A stretch of 64,000 nt of DNA from Methanobacterium sp. ERen5. Its GTDB lineage: Archaea; Methanobacteriota; Methanobacteria; Methanobacteriales; Methanobacteriaceae. Positions 39,706 through 48,606 of this stretch are shown in pieces. The notes under the pieces were generated by a model that had not been told where the DNA came from, ran no database searches, and was given only the letters and a program-made list of their open reading frames with translations. Where the stretch lies: positions 1,744,001 to 1,808,000 of the forward strand of contig CP099988.1 of assembly GCA_024167805.1 (NCBI GenBank), written 5' to 3'. Within the stretch, counting starts at the first letter, position 1, and each line of letters begins with the position of its first letter. The position numbers and the translations under genes were made by a program.

Positions 39706-40810
39706 CTATATTTCATCTATTTTTTCATGTCCATCTATTGCTTTTATATGGGGACTTATTAAATTCCATATCCCTATCTTTGATATTTCAGAATATAATC
39801 TTGTTTTATAACTTTCTATTTCATCATTTCTTACTCTTGCCCAATAATCTGCATCAATTAAACCATAAGGATATCCTGGAAATGTCATATCTTTAGAATT
39901 ATCTGCTATTGATGATACAATTTCTATTATTTTATCTTTACCCATATTATCTGCTTGTTCTTTCAATATTTCAAATCTAAAGGCCCTATCTGCATTTTTA
40001 TTTAATTTAACTGCCATTATTGTTGATCGATGTCGTGAGTTTATCATTTTTCTACTTTTTGCAATTGGGTAATAACACCATTTATCATATTCTATTTCTG
40101 ATTCTGATGCTAATCTCTGAATTGAAGCTATGAGTGAGATTTGAGTATCTGTAGTCAATCGACATGTTTTCGATAATCCTGTAAAAATTATATTTTTTCT
40201 TCAGCTTTTTTAAACAAGTTATTTACATATATATTTTCTTTGATGAATGAAGTTTGTAAAGAACCATCTTTTACAATAATGTCTCCTGATTCTAATTCGG
40301 AACTTATTAAATGTTCTGCAATTGTCCATTCAGAAAAACGTCTGGCCATAGATGCAATTCGTTCCATTCCTGCTTGTGTACCTGCCATAACATCTTCTTT
40401 ATCTGCGCTAACGATTAATAAATCTGGTTGGGGGAGATATGTTCTAAATTCCTCGTTAATAGGCGAGATTAATGTTGTAAAATTTACTTTACCATCATAA
40501 TTAGATGAGGTTATTGAAATAAATTCTATTCTTTGTGGAACAGATTTTGGTTGAATTCGAATGTTATTTTTATAAATATTGAAGTAAATTCGGTTTATTT
40601 GGATAGAATACTCTGGTGTAGCCAATAATTCTTGATTTCCGCCATCGATAAAGGCGATTTTTCTATTTTTATTAACTGATGTGATGGGAATGAAATTATC
40701 TTTATTTAAGGGATAAGATTCATATTCTTTATTAAAAGAGGATCACCCAATTCTCTTTGGGATATATCTTTCTTTAAGATCTGTGCTATTTCTTGAATAC
40801 TTTTAATTAT
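39706..40810 (-). CDS. NurA-like 5'-3' nuclease, two missing bases
   Basis: About 369 residues once merged. Recognisable NurA motifs: IAFIDGGNQELL near residue 60 (metal-binding Asp), IIVKDGSLQTSF (second acidic motif), and GLSKTCRLTTD after the middle break at T6 run 40193-40198. A first break at A4 run 40734-40737 joins GDPLF to NKEYESYPL. The start is unclear: GGAGGG lies at 40812-40817, and the frame opens at ATA/ATT (40810/40807) with no ATG, GTG or TTG nearby. It is first in the six-gene operon; NurA and HerA form the nuclease-motor pair of archaeal resection. Confidence 0.8.
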
Positions 40811-40929
40811 ATACCCTCCTATTTTTTAACAAAAATTTTATTTTCCAACTTTTTTGGCATGATAAGTGTTGCAAGATACTCACGAAACACATCATTGTAC
40901 ACACTATGAAAACAGTGTGAATACGGTTT
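40811..40929 (-). promoter_or_regulatory. Upstream region of the NurA operon
   Basis: The perfect 6-bp inverted repeat CACACT-atgaaaac-AGTGTG (40900-40919) lies about 90 bp upstream of nurA and could be an operator. AT-rich sequence between it and GGAGGG may hold the promoter. No clear TATA box. Confidence 0.3.
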
Positions 40930-41140
40930 AAATGGGCAAGTTACTCGTTGGGGTGATGGTAACGTTACCTAAACCAATTCCAAGTATTAACCAACTAGGG
41001 TTATGAATTCTGTGAATATTGACAAAGCAATTTACTGCTGAAATCATAAACGGTGTTATAAAACTAGCAGGGTTGCAAAGAGAAGTGCTACAATCCTGAT
41101 AGAATTATTATCTGCTTCGGTTTCATAGAGAAATTACTCC
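40930..41140 (-). pseudogene. Fragment of a DHA2-type MFS transporter N-terminus
   Basis: Read with frame changes, the minus strand gives SIRIVALLFATLLVF, ITPFMISAVN, then IALSIFTEFITLVG in another frame. This resembles the first helix of EmrB-like pumps (FITPFM-x-SSVNVALPSIG). Only about 70 codons survive, with no gene on either side, so it is a relic at the edge of the accessory island. The call rests on a short match. Confidence 0.42.
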
Positions 41141-41397
41141 CTCAAAAAAATTATCATCATTAAAATTTTTAGCACTACCCTTTTAAATAACATTCCTAAA
41201 TCTATCTGACACATATCTTAATTTTTTTTTTTTTTTTAATGATCATAAAAACAGGCAACGATCTAAAATTTGATCAGACTTAAAAGACTATGCAGAAATT
41301 TAATATGCAAAAAATAAAAAAACAGATAAAAAAATAGAGATTCAGTTAAAAACTCAAAAATTTTAGAAAAGATTAGAAAAATGTTTGATCAGTATGA
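41141..41397. other. Intergenic region with T16 run
   Basis: AT-rich spacer downstream of serB (minus strand). It contains an uninterrupted T16 tract at 41222-41237 on the plus strand. No gene seen. Confidence 0.5.
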
Positions 41398-43329
41398 TCA
41401 AACAATGTTATGCTTCTGAAGGAGTCTGAGTTCTTCTGTAGAGAGTTTTTTACCCTCTTTGAACTTCTCGAAGATGTCCTTAGCAACTTCTTTCTCAGCC
41501 ATGTTTTTCTTCTTACTCTTTTCACTTTCGATGTTCCGTTCTTTGGCTTTGACCTTGTCAAGACCCTTATTTTTCTTCCTAATTTCGTTTAGAACGGCTT
41601 TAACTTCTTCATGTTTTGCAGAAGCTTTTTCACGAGTTTCTATAAACGTGTTATGAGCAGTATCTGCTTTTGCCCTTACTTCGTCTATGTTTTTGAAGTA
41701 CTCGAGCATCTTTTCGTGAGTTTCCTGTGCCTTGTCTGAAAATTCAACAACCTTAGCATGATGTGCTTCTGATACTTCTTTAAGTGCAGTTGCTTCGGTC
41801 TGAACCTTTTCGTCTTCCTTCATTTCAGACAGGGTTTTACTTAGATCCTGAACCTTTTTAACCAGTTCATTTTCCTTTCTCATGTCAAGAACCTTTGTTT
41901 CGATGGTTTTTTCGATCTTATCGATCTCATTTTGAATCTTGAGAATGTCTCTTCTTCCAGAGGCATATTCCATCTTTTTAAGTTCTTGATTAGTTTCATC
42001 CCTTAATTTTTTGAACTTGCGAACTTCCTTGTTGATCTGGTCACGTTCATCACGGTACTTGAGAGCTTTGTCGAGATTTTCCTTAATACTAGCGTTTAAT
42101 TCATCCCTAGTCTTTTTAAATTCACGAGCGTTCTCATTCAGATCGTCACGTTCTTTAGTTAATACTTTAAGCTGTTTTTCGAGTTCTTTTTTATTTGAAA
42201 GAAGTTCTCCGAAACTTTTTCCAGCATCAGGATTAGGTTCAGCTTTTACATCTGGAGATGGTTTTTCTGACTTTTCCTTTTCATCCTTTTTATCCTCTTC
42301 ATCATCTTTATTATCTTTAGAGGATTTTTCATCTTTTGCTGGTTCCTTTTCAGAACTTTCTTCTGGTTCAGCTGCTTTTTCTTCAACTGTTTCTGTGGTT
42401 TTTTCTGGTTCAGTTGTTTCTTCTTCAACTGTTTCTGTGGTTTTTTCTGGTTCAGTTGTTTCTTCTTCAACTGTTTCTGTGGTTTTTTCTGGTTCAGTTG
42501 TTTCTTTTTCAACTGTTTCTGTGGTTTTTTCTGGTTCAGCTGCTTTTTCTTCAACTGTTTCTGTGGTTTTTTCTGGTTCAGTTGTTTCTTCTTCAACTGT
42601 TTCTGTGGTTTCTTCTGGTTCAGATGTTGCTTCTTCTTCGGAAGGTTTTTCTTCCTCTTCTGAAGGCTTTTCATCTGCTGATTTGGCAGTTAGTTCAGAA
42701 TTTTCATCTGGGAAAATTTCTAAAAGTTCTTTCAAATCTCTTTTTTCAACAATTACATCAGCTTTTTCTTTCAAAACTGGTTTTGCATTAAATGCTATTC
42801 CTAAACCTGCTTCTTCAAGCATTGACACATCGTTTGCTCCGTCTCCTACAGCTGCAGTTTCTTCTGCTATTATATTTTCCATTTCCATAATCTCCTTCAG
42901 GACTTCGGCCTTCGAACCTTTAACGAGGGGACCGCTTACTTGTCCTGTTAATTTTCCCTCTTCTTCATGGAGAATATTAGAAAATGCATAATCCAAACCT
43001 AAAGTATCTTTCATCCTTTCTGCGATGATTTCAAAACTACCGGTTATGGTTGCAATTTTATATCCTCTCTTTTTAAGTTCTGCAATAGTTTCTTCAGCTC
43101 CCTCCATAAAGGGTATCTTAAAAACGACTTCCCTGATATCTTCCACCGAGGCACCTTTTAACAGTGCCACCCTCTTGTTGAGGGAAGTTTCAAAATCTAG
43201 ATCGCCTTCCATTGCTTTTTTTGTTATTTCAGATATTTTTGATTCAACGCCCATCAATTTTCCAATTTCATCAATTGCTTCTCCATCAATAAGAACGTTA
43301 TCAAGATCAAATGCTATGAGTTTAATCAA
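41398..43329 (-). CDS. serB: Phosphoserine phosphatase (HAD) with acidic repeat linker and coiled-coil domain
   Basis: 643 residues. The N-terminal HAD phosphatase (1-210) starts IKLIAFDLDNVLIDGE (DxDx nucleophile motif), with ITGSFE (motif II), Lys in LVKGSKAEVL, and AVGDGANDVSMLE (motif IV): a complete SerB set, for the last step of serine synthesis. Residues about 237-323 are an acidic linker of 14-residue repeats, followed by KDEKSSKDNKDDEEDKKDE. The C-terminal 280 residues are a long Lys/Glu coiled coil (KELEKQLKVLTKERDDLNE...) like the DUF proteins found as separate genes in other methanogens. Its role in the fusion is unknown. The neighbour order with tbp is conserved in related genomes as I recall. 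Confidence 0.88.
   Translation of the reverse strand: MIKLIAFDLDNVLIDGEAIDEIGKLMGVESKISEITKKAMEGDLDFETSLNKRVALLKGASVEDIREVVFKIPFMEGAEETIAELKKRGYKIATITGSFEIIAERMKDTLGLDYAFSNILHEEEGKLTGQVSGPLVKGSKAEVLKEIMEMENIIAEETAAVGDGANDVSMLEEAGLGIAFNAKPVLKEKADVIVEKRDLKELLEIFPDENSELTAKSADEKPSEEEEKPSEEEATSEPEETTETVEEETTEPEKTTETVEEKAAEPEKTTETVEKETTEPEKTTETVEEETTEPEKTTETVEEETTEPEKTTETVEEKAAEPEESSEKEPAKDEKSSKDNKDDEEDKKDEKEKSEKPSPDVKAEPNPDAGKSFGELLSNKKELEKQLKVLTKERDDLNENAREFKKTRDELNASIKENLDKALKYRDERDQINKEVRKFKKLRDETNQELKKMEYASGRRDILKIQNEIDKIEKTIETKVLDMRKENELVKKVQDLSKTLSEMKEDEKVQTEATALKEVSEAHHAKVVEFSDKAQETHEKMLEYFKNIDEVRAKADTAHNTFIETREKASAKHEEVKAVLNEIRKKNKGLDKVKAKERNIESEKSKKKNMAEKEVAKDIFEKFKEGKKLSTEELRLLQKHNIV
42361..42622. 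repeat. 42-bp coding minisatellite in serB
   Basis: Six full copies plus a partial one of a 42-bp unit, starting at 42361, 42403, 42445, 42487, 42529, 42571 and 42613 on the plus strand. It encodes a 14-residue unit of the type TTETVEEETTEPEK, with variants KAA and KETT. Copies are nearly identical, so copy number may vary between strains. Confidence 0.93.
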
Positions 43330-43368
43330 AAGATCACCGAGTTACATCAAATAAATAAATAAATAAAA

Positions 43369-43914
43369 TTATATCAAATCCAATTCAGCTAGTCGTTCTT
43401 TAGTTTTTTCTACTCCAAGCTGAGCGTCTTCAAAGCTTTTTGCACCGGTACAAACTACTTTCCCTGAGCCGAATAATAGTAAAACAACTTTTGGGTCATC
43501 TAGTCTGTAAACCAATCCTGGGAACTGTTCAGGTTCATATTCTGTGTTCTCGAGGTCTAATGCTACTGATTCTAGGTTCAATGTTTTGCCCAGGTTTGCA
43601 GATGCAACGATGTTTTGGATTTTAATTTCAAATTCATGGGGAATTTCAGAATCAAGATTTCTCATTTTGTCAACGGCTATGTGAATTGCTTTTTTAGAAT
43701 CTTCTATAGATTTAGCGCCGGTACAAACAAGTTTACCCGATCCAAATATTAGTGCTGCTGTTTTTGGTTCTTTTAATTTGAAAACCAATCCTGGAAATTG
43801 TTCTGAGTTGTACTCAACACCTTCCAGGGCAGGAGCGACTTGGGGAAGGTCTAAAGACTTTCCAAGGGCGGCTGATGCCACTATGTTTTCAACTTTAATT
43901 TCTACAGTTGTCAT
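43369..43914 (-). CDS. tbp: TATA-box binding protein
   Basis: 181 residues made of two direct repeats, VENIVASAALGKSLDL...FPGLVFKL and IQNIVASANLGKTLNL...FPGLVYRL, each with the FGSGK-VCTGAKS segment. It binds the TATA box and recruits TFB. Standard archaeal length. A good TATA-like sequence, TTTTATATATC on the minus strand (44004-44014), lies upstream with a leader of about 65 nt. Confidence 0.98.
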   Translation of the reverse strand: MTTVEIKVENIVASAALGKSLDLPQVAPALEGVEYNSEQFPGLVFKLKEPKTAALIFGSGKLVCTGAKSIEDSKKAIHIAVDKMRNLDSEIPHEFEIKIQNIVASANLGKTLNLESVALDLENTEYEPEQFPGLVYRLDDPKVVLLLFGSGKVVCTGAKSFEDAQLGVEKTKERLAELDLI

Positions 43915-44332
43915 TACATTCCTCCAGATGTATTTAATATAATCAGAATTGAGTTAATATGTTTATAGTATATTATTCTATAAAACTTAAATTAATCTTT
44001 CAAGATATATAAAAGTATTTTTTGTTGCACTATTTATATAGTTTTTATACTGATTTAAATAGTTTCAACATAGAACCCGATAACTGATCATTAGTTTGAC
44101 TATATAAATAAATTTTTTTAATTTAGGATCAAAACAATCATCAAGAAGGGAAAAAATGACACGAACTTAAAATTCTTCCATAAATTTTAGGATATACATT
44201 TTTACTCCTTAATAGTTTTTACAGCAGTCAAAATGTATTAACTTACCGATCCAATTTACTTTGCCACGAAATTTAAATGAAAAAATTAATTAATCATAGA
44301 TTTACTATATTACTTATCAATTCAGATAGCTG
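43915..44332. promoter_or_regulatory. Divergent region between tbp and the following plus-strand gene
   Basis: 418 bp. It holds the tbp TATA box at 44004-44014 (minus) and another ATTTATATAG at about 44031-44040. TTTACTATATTAC near 44299 may serve the plus-strand gene. No further gene seen. Confidence 0.45.
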
Positions 44333-44341
44333 TTGAATATC

Positions 44342-44749
44342 ATGAGCCCAAAAAAGTACCGTGAACAATTACTTGATTTAGAAATAGATGGATTTGAAAT
44401 AGACACTTCTACCATTAATAATACTATGGAGACTTTAAACCAGTTAAACGAGCTTGAAAAAATATTGAATAAAATACGTTACAACGTTCGTGCAGACATA
44501 AGAACCATCCGAATGGATTACATGGGCAAACTTAAAGAAGTTGATCAGTCTGCCAATGAGAAACAAGGATTTTTAAGGAGAACAAAATCTGTTTCCCAAG
44601 TAATTAAAGAGAAAAAGGGATTGACCAAGGAAAGAAACCTTACCCTGGCAACGTATGCCGTTGTTGAAAACACCATAGATGATTACCTTGATCAGATCGA
44701 ACAATCAAAGTTCTACATAAAGGGCTCGATCCAACATAGAGTTGGATAA
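44342..44749 (+). CDS. Hypothetical helical protein
   Basis: 135 residues from ATG 44342 (a TTG at 44333 is in frame). Predominantly helical and charged, with LNQLNELEKILNKIRYNVR and LRRTKSVSQVIKEKKGLTKERN. No membrane segment or known motif. No strong ribosome-binding site. It lies between tbp and the CYTH gene, 23 bp before the latter, a position I recall being conserved in Methanobacteriales. Function unknown. Confidence 0.72.
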   Translation: MSPKKYREQLLDLEIDGFEIDTSTINNTMETLNQLNELEKILNKIRYNVRADIRTIRMDYMGKLKEVDQSANEKQGFLRRTKSVSQVIKEKKGLTKERNLTLATYAVVENTIDDYLDQIEQSKFYIKGSIQHRVG

Positions 44750-44772
44750 ATTGATAGCTAGAGGTGCTAAAT

Positions 44773-45315
44773 TTGATAGAAGTTGAAGTTAAAGCCAAAG
44801 TTAAAAATTTTTCAGTCATCAAAGAAAAATTAATTGAAATGGGTGCATTAAAAATTAAGGACGAATATCAGAGGGACACCTACTTCAACGCCCCTGACAG
44901 AGATTTTGGAGTTACCGACGAAGCCCTAAGAATCAGAGAAATTCCTGAAAATTCTGGTAAAAGATTTATTTTAACTTACAAAGGGGCTAAGATGGATGAT
45001 CTCAGTAAAACACGCCAGGAAGTTGAGGTGGATATTACAGATTCTGAGAACATGGCAATCATACTCATAAATCTTGGCTTCAAGAAGGCTGCAGTGGTTA
45101 CAAAGGACAGGGCCATATACAACTTGCATGAATTCATAATCACACTGGACACTGTCCATGGTGCTGGAACCTACGTTGAAATTGAGACTGATGTGGATGA
45201 GGGAAAGGACACAAAAGATTCATTGAATCAAATTTTTGAAATCTACAAAACCATGGGCATCGAAGACGGGTTTGAGAGAAGATCATACCTTGAACTTTTA
45301 GGTGCTCCCAAATAA
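44773..45315 (+). CDS. CYTH-domain protein (class IV adenylate cyclase/thiamine triphosphatase-like)
   Basis: 180 residues from TTG 44773, placed by the GAGGTG site six bases upstream; the in-frame GTG at 44764 is inside that site. The N-terminal IEVEVKAKV is the family's ExExK motif. The strands DTYFNAP, EALRIREI, FILTYKG, RQEVEVDI, VTKDRAIYNL and TYVEIETDVDE form the triphosphate tunnel. The fold hydrolyses or cyclises organic triphosphates; archaeal CyaB-like proteins are of uncertain substrate. Confidence 0.88.
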   Translation: MIEVEVKAKVKNFSVIKEKLIEMGALKIKDEYQRDTYFNAPDRDFGVTDEALRIREIPENSGKRFILTYKGAKMDDLSKTRQEVEVDITDSENMAIILINLGFKKAAVVTKDRAIYNLHEFIITLDTVHGAGTYVEIETDVDEGKDTKDSLNQIFEIYKTMGIEDGFERRSYLELLGAPK

Positions 45316-45532
45316 CTCCCCGGATTCAAAGAGATGTTTAATGGAAAAATAAAACTATATAACTATATTGATCCCATAATTAATATTAGTAGTTCACAAA
45401 TTTAAAAATAAATATTTAAAACTGATCAAAATCAAAAAAGATTTATCTCAGTATAAGATTCTTGATGAATACTTAAAAAAAATCATTAGGGATTTTTGTT
45501 TTTTTAAATAAAAAAATAAGGTGGTAATTTCA

Positions 45533-46708
45533 TTGCAATACCTAGTAAGCCCCTTTAATAAAGAAGCTAATTTAAAGTTTCCAGAAAAAATTACAGTGTA
45601 CGACACAACTTTAAGAGACGGAGAACAAACTCCAGGCGTATGTTTAAGAACTCCTGAAAAACTTCAAATAGCTAAAAAATTAGACGAAGTTGGAATACAT
45701 CAAATTGAAGCAGGTTTTCCTGTTGTATCTAAAGAAGAAAAGAAATCTGTAACTGCAATCGTAAATGAAGATTTAAATGCCCAAATTTTGTGTCTGTCGC
45801 GTACCAAGAAATCAGACATAGACACGGCCATAGACTGTGATGTTGATGGTATAATAACTTTCATGTCAACATCTGATCTGCATTTGAAGCACAAAATAAA
45901 GATGAGCAGGGAAGAAATATTAAACGTCTGCATGAATTCCATAGAACATGCAAAGGACCATGGTCTTTTTGTTGCATTTTCAGCTGAAGACGCAACCAGA
46001 ACAGATCTTGATTTCCTCAAGAAGATGTACAAGAAGGCAGATGACTATGGTGTTGACAGGGTTCACATAGCAGACACGGTGGGTGCAATCAGCCCCTACG
46101 GAATGGATTACCTAGTTAGACAGTTAAGATCAACAATCAAAGCAGAAATAGCTCTTCACTGTCATAACGACTTTGGAATGGCCCTTGCAAACTCCATAGC
46201 AGGACTACTTGCAGGTGCAAATGCAGTTTCCACCACGGTAAATGGAATTGGTGAACGAGCTGGAAATGCTGCTTTAGAAGAACTTGTAATGACCCTTAAA
46301 TTTATCTACGGAGTAGACCTTGGTTTTGATGTGAGTAAATTCTGCGAACTTTCGAAACTGGTTGAATCCCTGACACACATGGACATACCCTACAACAAAC
46401 CAATCGTTGGAAAAAACATATTCCGTCACGAATCTGGAATTCACGTGGATGCAGTCATAGAAGAACCCCTAACCTACGAACCATTTTTACCAGAACTCAT
46501 AGGGCACAGGAGACAAATTGTTCTCGGAAAACATTCAGGATGCAGAGCTGTAAGGGCTAAACTGAATGAATGTGGAATAGATGTGACCAAGGACGAACTC
46601 TGTAAAATTGTGGAACAAGTTAAGAGCAAGCGAGAAGAGGGTAACTACATCAATGATGAACTGTTTAACAGTATAGTAACATCTGTTAGAGGTCCATTTG
46701 AACTTTAA
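45533..46708 (+). CDS. aksA: Homocitrate synthase family enzyme AksA (coenzyme B pathway)
   Basis: 391 residues from TTG 45533, eight bases after the AAGGTGG site; the in-frame GTG at 45521 overlaps that site. The TIM barrel opens KITVYDTTLRDGEQTPGV, with HCHNDFGMALANS as the metal-binding motif and NGIGERAGNAALEE. Length and FRHESGIHVDAV fit AksA, which extends 2-oxoglutarate by acetyl-CoA condensation toward the 2-oxosuberate used for coenzyme B. The next gene is an aconitase-type subunit, which supports this over LeuA or CimA. LeuA would be about 500 residues with a regulatory C-terminus that is missing here. Confidence 0.87.
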   Translation: MQYLVSPFNKEANLKFPEKITVYDTTLRDGEQTPGVCLRTPEKLQIAKKLDEVGIHQIEAGFPVVSKEEKKSVTAIVNEDLNAQILCLSRTKKSDIDTAIDCDVDGIITFMSTSDLHLKHKIKMSREEILNVCMNSIEHAKDHGLFVAFSAEDATRTDLDFLKKMYKKADDYGVDRVHIADTVGAISPYGMDYLVRQLRSTIKAEIALHCHNDFGMALANSIAGLLAGANAVSTTVNGIGERAGNAALEELVMTLKFIYGVDLGFDVSKFCELSKLVESLTHMDIPYNKPIVGKNIFRHESGIHVDAVIEEPLTYEPFLPELIGHRRQIVLGKHSGCRAVRAKLNECGIDVTKDELCKIVEQVKSKREEGNYINDELFNSIVTSVRGPFEL

Positions 46709-46791
46709 AAATTTTATTAGTGTAACAAAAACTTGATCTAAGGATCCCTAAATATTTCGAGGGTTCTGATTCAATTTAGAGTGATAATAAG

Positions 46792-48036
46792 ATGAATATT
46801 ACAGAAAAAATACTAGCCAGGGCTGCGGGTAAGGAAGAGGTACACCCCGGAGAAATAATAGAAGTTGATGTGGATCTTGCAATGGCCCACGATGGAACAT
46901 CTCCACCCACAATAAACAACTTCAAAAAGATCCAAGACAAAGTTTGGGATCCCGAGAAGATAGTCATAATATGTGACCACACAGTACCTCCCAACACCAT
47001 AGGATCAGCAGAATTTCATAAGGTTTCAAGGGAATTTGCAAGGGATCAGGGAATTAAAAATTATTTAAATCATGGTGAGGGGATATGCCACCAAGTACTT
47101 CCAGAGTACGGTTTCGTCAAACCAGGCGAAGTTGTTGTTGGAGCAGATTCCCACACATGCACCCACGGCGCATTTGGAGCATTTGCAACAGGAGTCGGTG
47201 CAACAGACATGGCATTTATTTTTGCAACTGGACAGACATGGTTCAGAGTTCCTGAAGCCTACAAAATTACAGTTGATGGAAAGCTAGGCAATTTTGTTAG
47301 TGCCAAGGATGTTATTTTAAATGTCATAGGCAAAATTGGAACCTACGGAGCAACCTACAAATCATTGGAATTCTGTGGAAACACCATAGAAAACATGGAT
47401 GTTGCAGGTAGAATGACCATATGCAACATGGCAATAGAAAGCGGTGCGAAAAATGGTATAATGAAACCTAACAAAGCCACCCTACAGTACCTGAAGGATA
47501 GAAATGTTGGAGGATTTGATGTGGTAACATCAGACCCTGATTACGATTATGAAAATGAATATTTCTTTGATGTGGATGACATGGAACCCCAAGTGGCCTG
47601 TCCACACAACGTAGATAATGTTAAACCCCTGTCCAAAGTCACTGGAAAAACCATCAACCAGGCATTCATAGGCTCATGTACCAATGGAAGAATGGAAGAT
47701 CTCGTGGCTGCAGCTGAAGTTCTGGAGGGAAAACGTGTTCATCCTGATGTCAGACTTCTCATAATACCAGCATCAGCAGATATATACAGAAAAGCCATTC
47801 ACAGTGGATTAATAGACATATTCATGGATTCCGGGGCAATAATCTGCAATCCGGGATGTGGGCCATGTCTTGGAGGGCATATGGGTGTGCTTGCAGCAGG
47901 CGAAGTTTGCGTAGCAACAACCAACAGAAACTTCCTGGGAAGAATGGGAAACCCAGAATCTGAGGTTTACCTTGCAAATCCTGCAGTGGTAGCATCTTCA
48001 GCACTCACTGGTGAAATTAACGATCCAAGGAATTAA
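46792..48036 (+). CDS. Homoaconitase / 3-isopropylmalate dehydratase large subunit
   Basis: 414 residues. Aconitase features: ICDHTVPPNT, VVGADSHTCTHGAFGAFATGVG, and the [4Fe-4S] cysteines at IGSCTNGRMEDL and NPGCGPCLGGHMG. The small-subunit family member is not in view. LeuC and the homoaconitase AksD are very similar. The position directly after aksA favours the coenzyme B homoaconitase (AksD/HacA), which hydrates homologues of cis-homoaconitate. Leucine synthesis is the alternative. Confidence 0.87.
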   Translation: MNITEKILARAAGKEEVHPGEIIEVDVDLAMAHDGTSPPTINNFKKIQDKVWDPEKIVIICDHTVPPNTIGSAEFHKVSREFARDQGIKNYLNHGEGICHQVLPEYGFVKPGEVVVGADSHTCTHGAFGAFATGVGATDMAFIFATGQTWFRVPEAYKITVDGKLGNFVSAKDVILNVIGKIGTYGATYKSLEFCGNTIENMDVAGRMTICNMAIESGAKNGIMKPNKATLQYLKDRNVGGFDVVTSDPDYDYENEYFFDVDDMEPQVACPHNVDNVKPLSKVTGKTINQAFIGSCTNGRMEDLVAAAEVLEGKRVHPDVRLLIIPASADIYRKAIHSGLIDIFMDSGAIICNPGCGPCLGGHMGVLAAGEVCVATTNRNFLGRMGNPESEVYLANPAVVASSALTGEINDPRN

Positions 48037-48040
48037 AAAA

Positions 48041-48574
48041 ATGGATAAAACTATTCTCAAGTCTATAGAATGTATAGAATCTGAAGTGGGAAAACTTTCA
48101 AACGCACAGAAGATTCTACTAACAACAGATGGTTCTATAACATCCATACTCGATGTGATCAAGGGCCATGCTAAGATAGAAACCCTTGAACAGAAGTTCA
48201 TAGAGGCTGATGAAAAAATTGCCAAACTTTTAGATATTGAAGTTGGAGACGAAGTCAACTACAGGGTGGTTGTAATTGAAACCAATGAACCATTGATATA
48301 TGCTTTATCATTGATACCAATAGATAGGCTTGAAAATGATTTTAAAGAGGATATTATTCGGGCAGATATTCCAATCGGAAGAATACTTAGAAAACATAAG
48401 ATAGAATCTCGAAGAGAAATAAAATCTGTGTACTCAGAGAAACCATCATCAGAAATCAGTGAAATATTCAACACGGATTCTGTAATGCTCGCAAGGACAT
48501 ATAACATAATTCATCACGATGAAATATTAATATGGCTCATGGAAACATTTCCATACTCCAATTTTAGAAATTAA
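48041..48574 (+). CDS. DUF98 family protein (chorismate lyase-like)
   Basis: 177 residues from ATG 48041 (AAGGA about nine bases before). The family start DKTILKSIECIESEVGKLSNAQKILLTTDGSITSILDVI is clear, followed by EVNYRVVVIE and the C-terminal RTYNIIHHDEILIWLMETFP. DUF98 resembles the UbiC chorismate lyase fold; whether it makes 4-hydroxybenzoate in methanogens is unsettled to my knowledge. It follows the aconitase gene by 4 bp, so likely co-translated. Confidence 0.83.
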   Translation: MDKTILKSIECIESEVGKLSNAQKILLTTDGSITSILDVIKGHAKIETLEQKFIEADEKIAKLLDIEVGDEVNYRVVVIETNEPLIYALSLIPIDRLENDFKEDIIRADIPIGRILRKHKIESRREIKSVYSEKPSSEISEIFNTDSVMLARTYNIIHHDEILIWLMETFPYSNFRN

Positions 48575-48606
48575 TCTTTTTTCATTCACAGTTGGGGGAT
48601 TAATAG

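Noticed and set aside
42361..42622. Regular repeats that could suggest a CRISPR array
   Set aside because: The 42-bp units are contiguous without spacers and read as a 14-residue coding repeat in serB. No cas genes are present.
42011..42991. Long open frames opposite serB (over 300 codons)
   Set aside because: They are Ser/Phe/Leu-rich mirror frames of the Glu/Lys-rich coiled coil and repeat, with no ribosome-binding site or domain.
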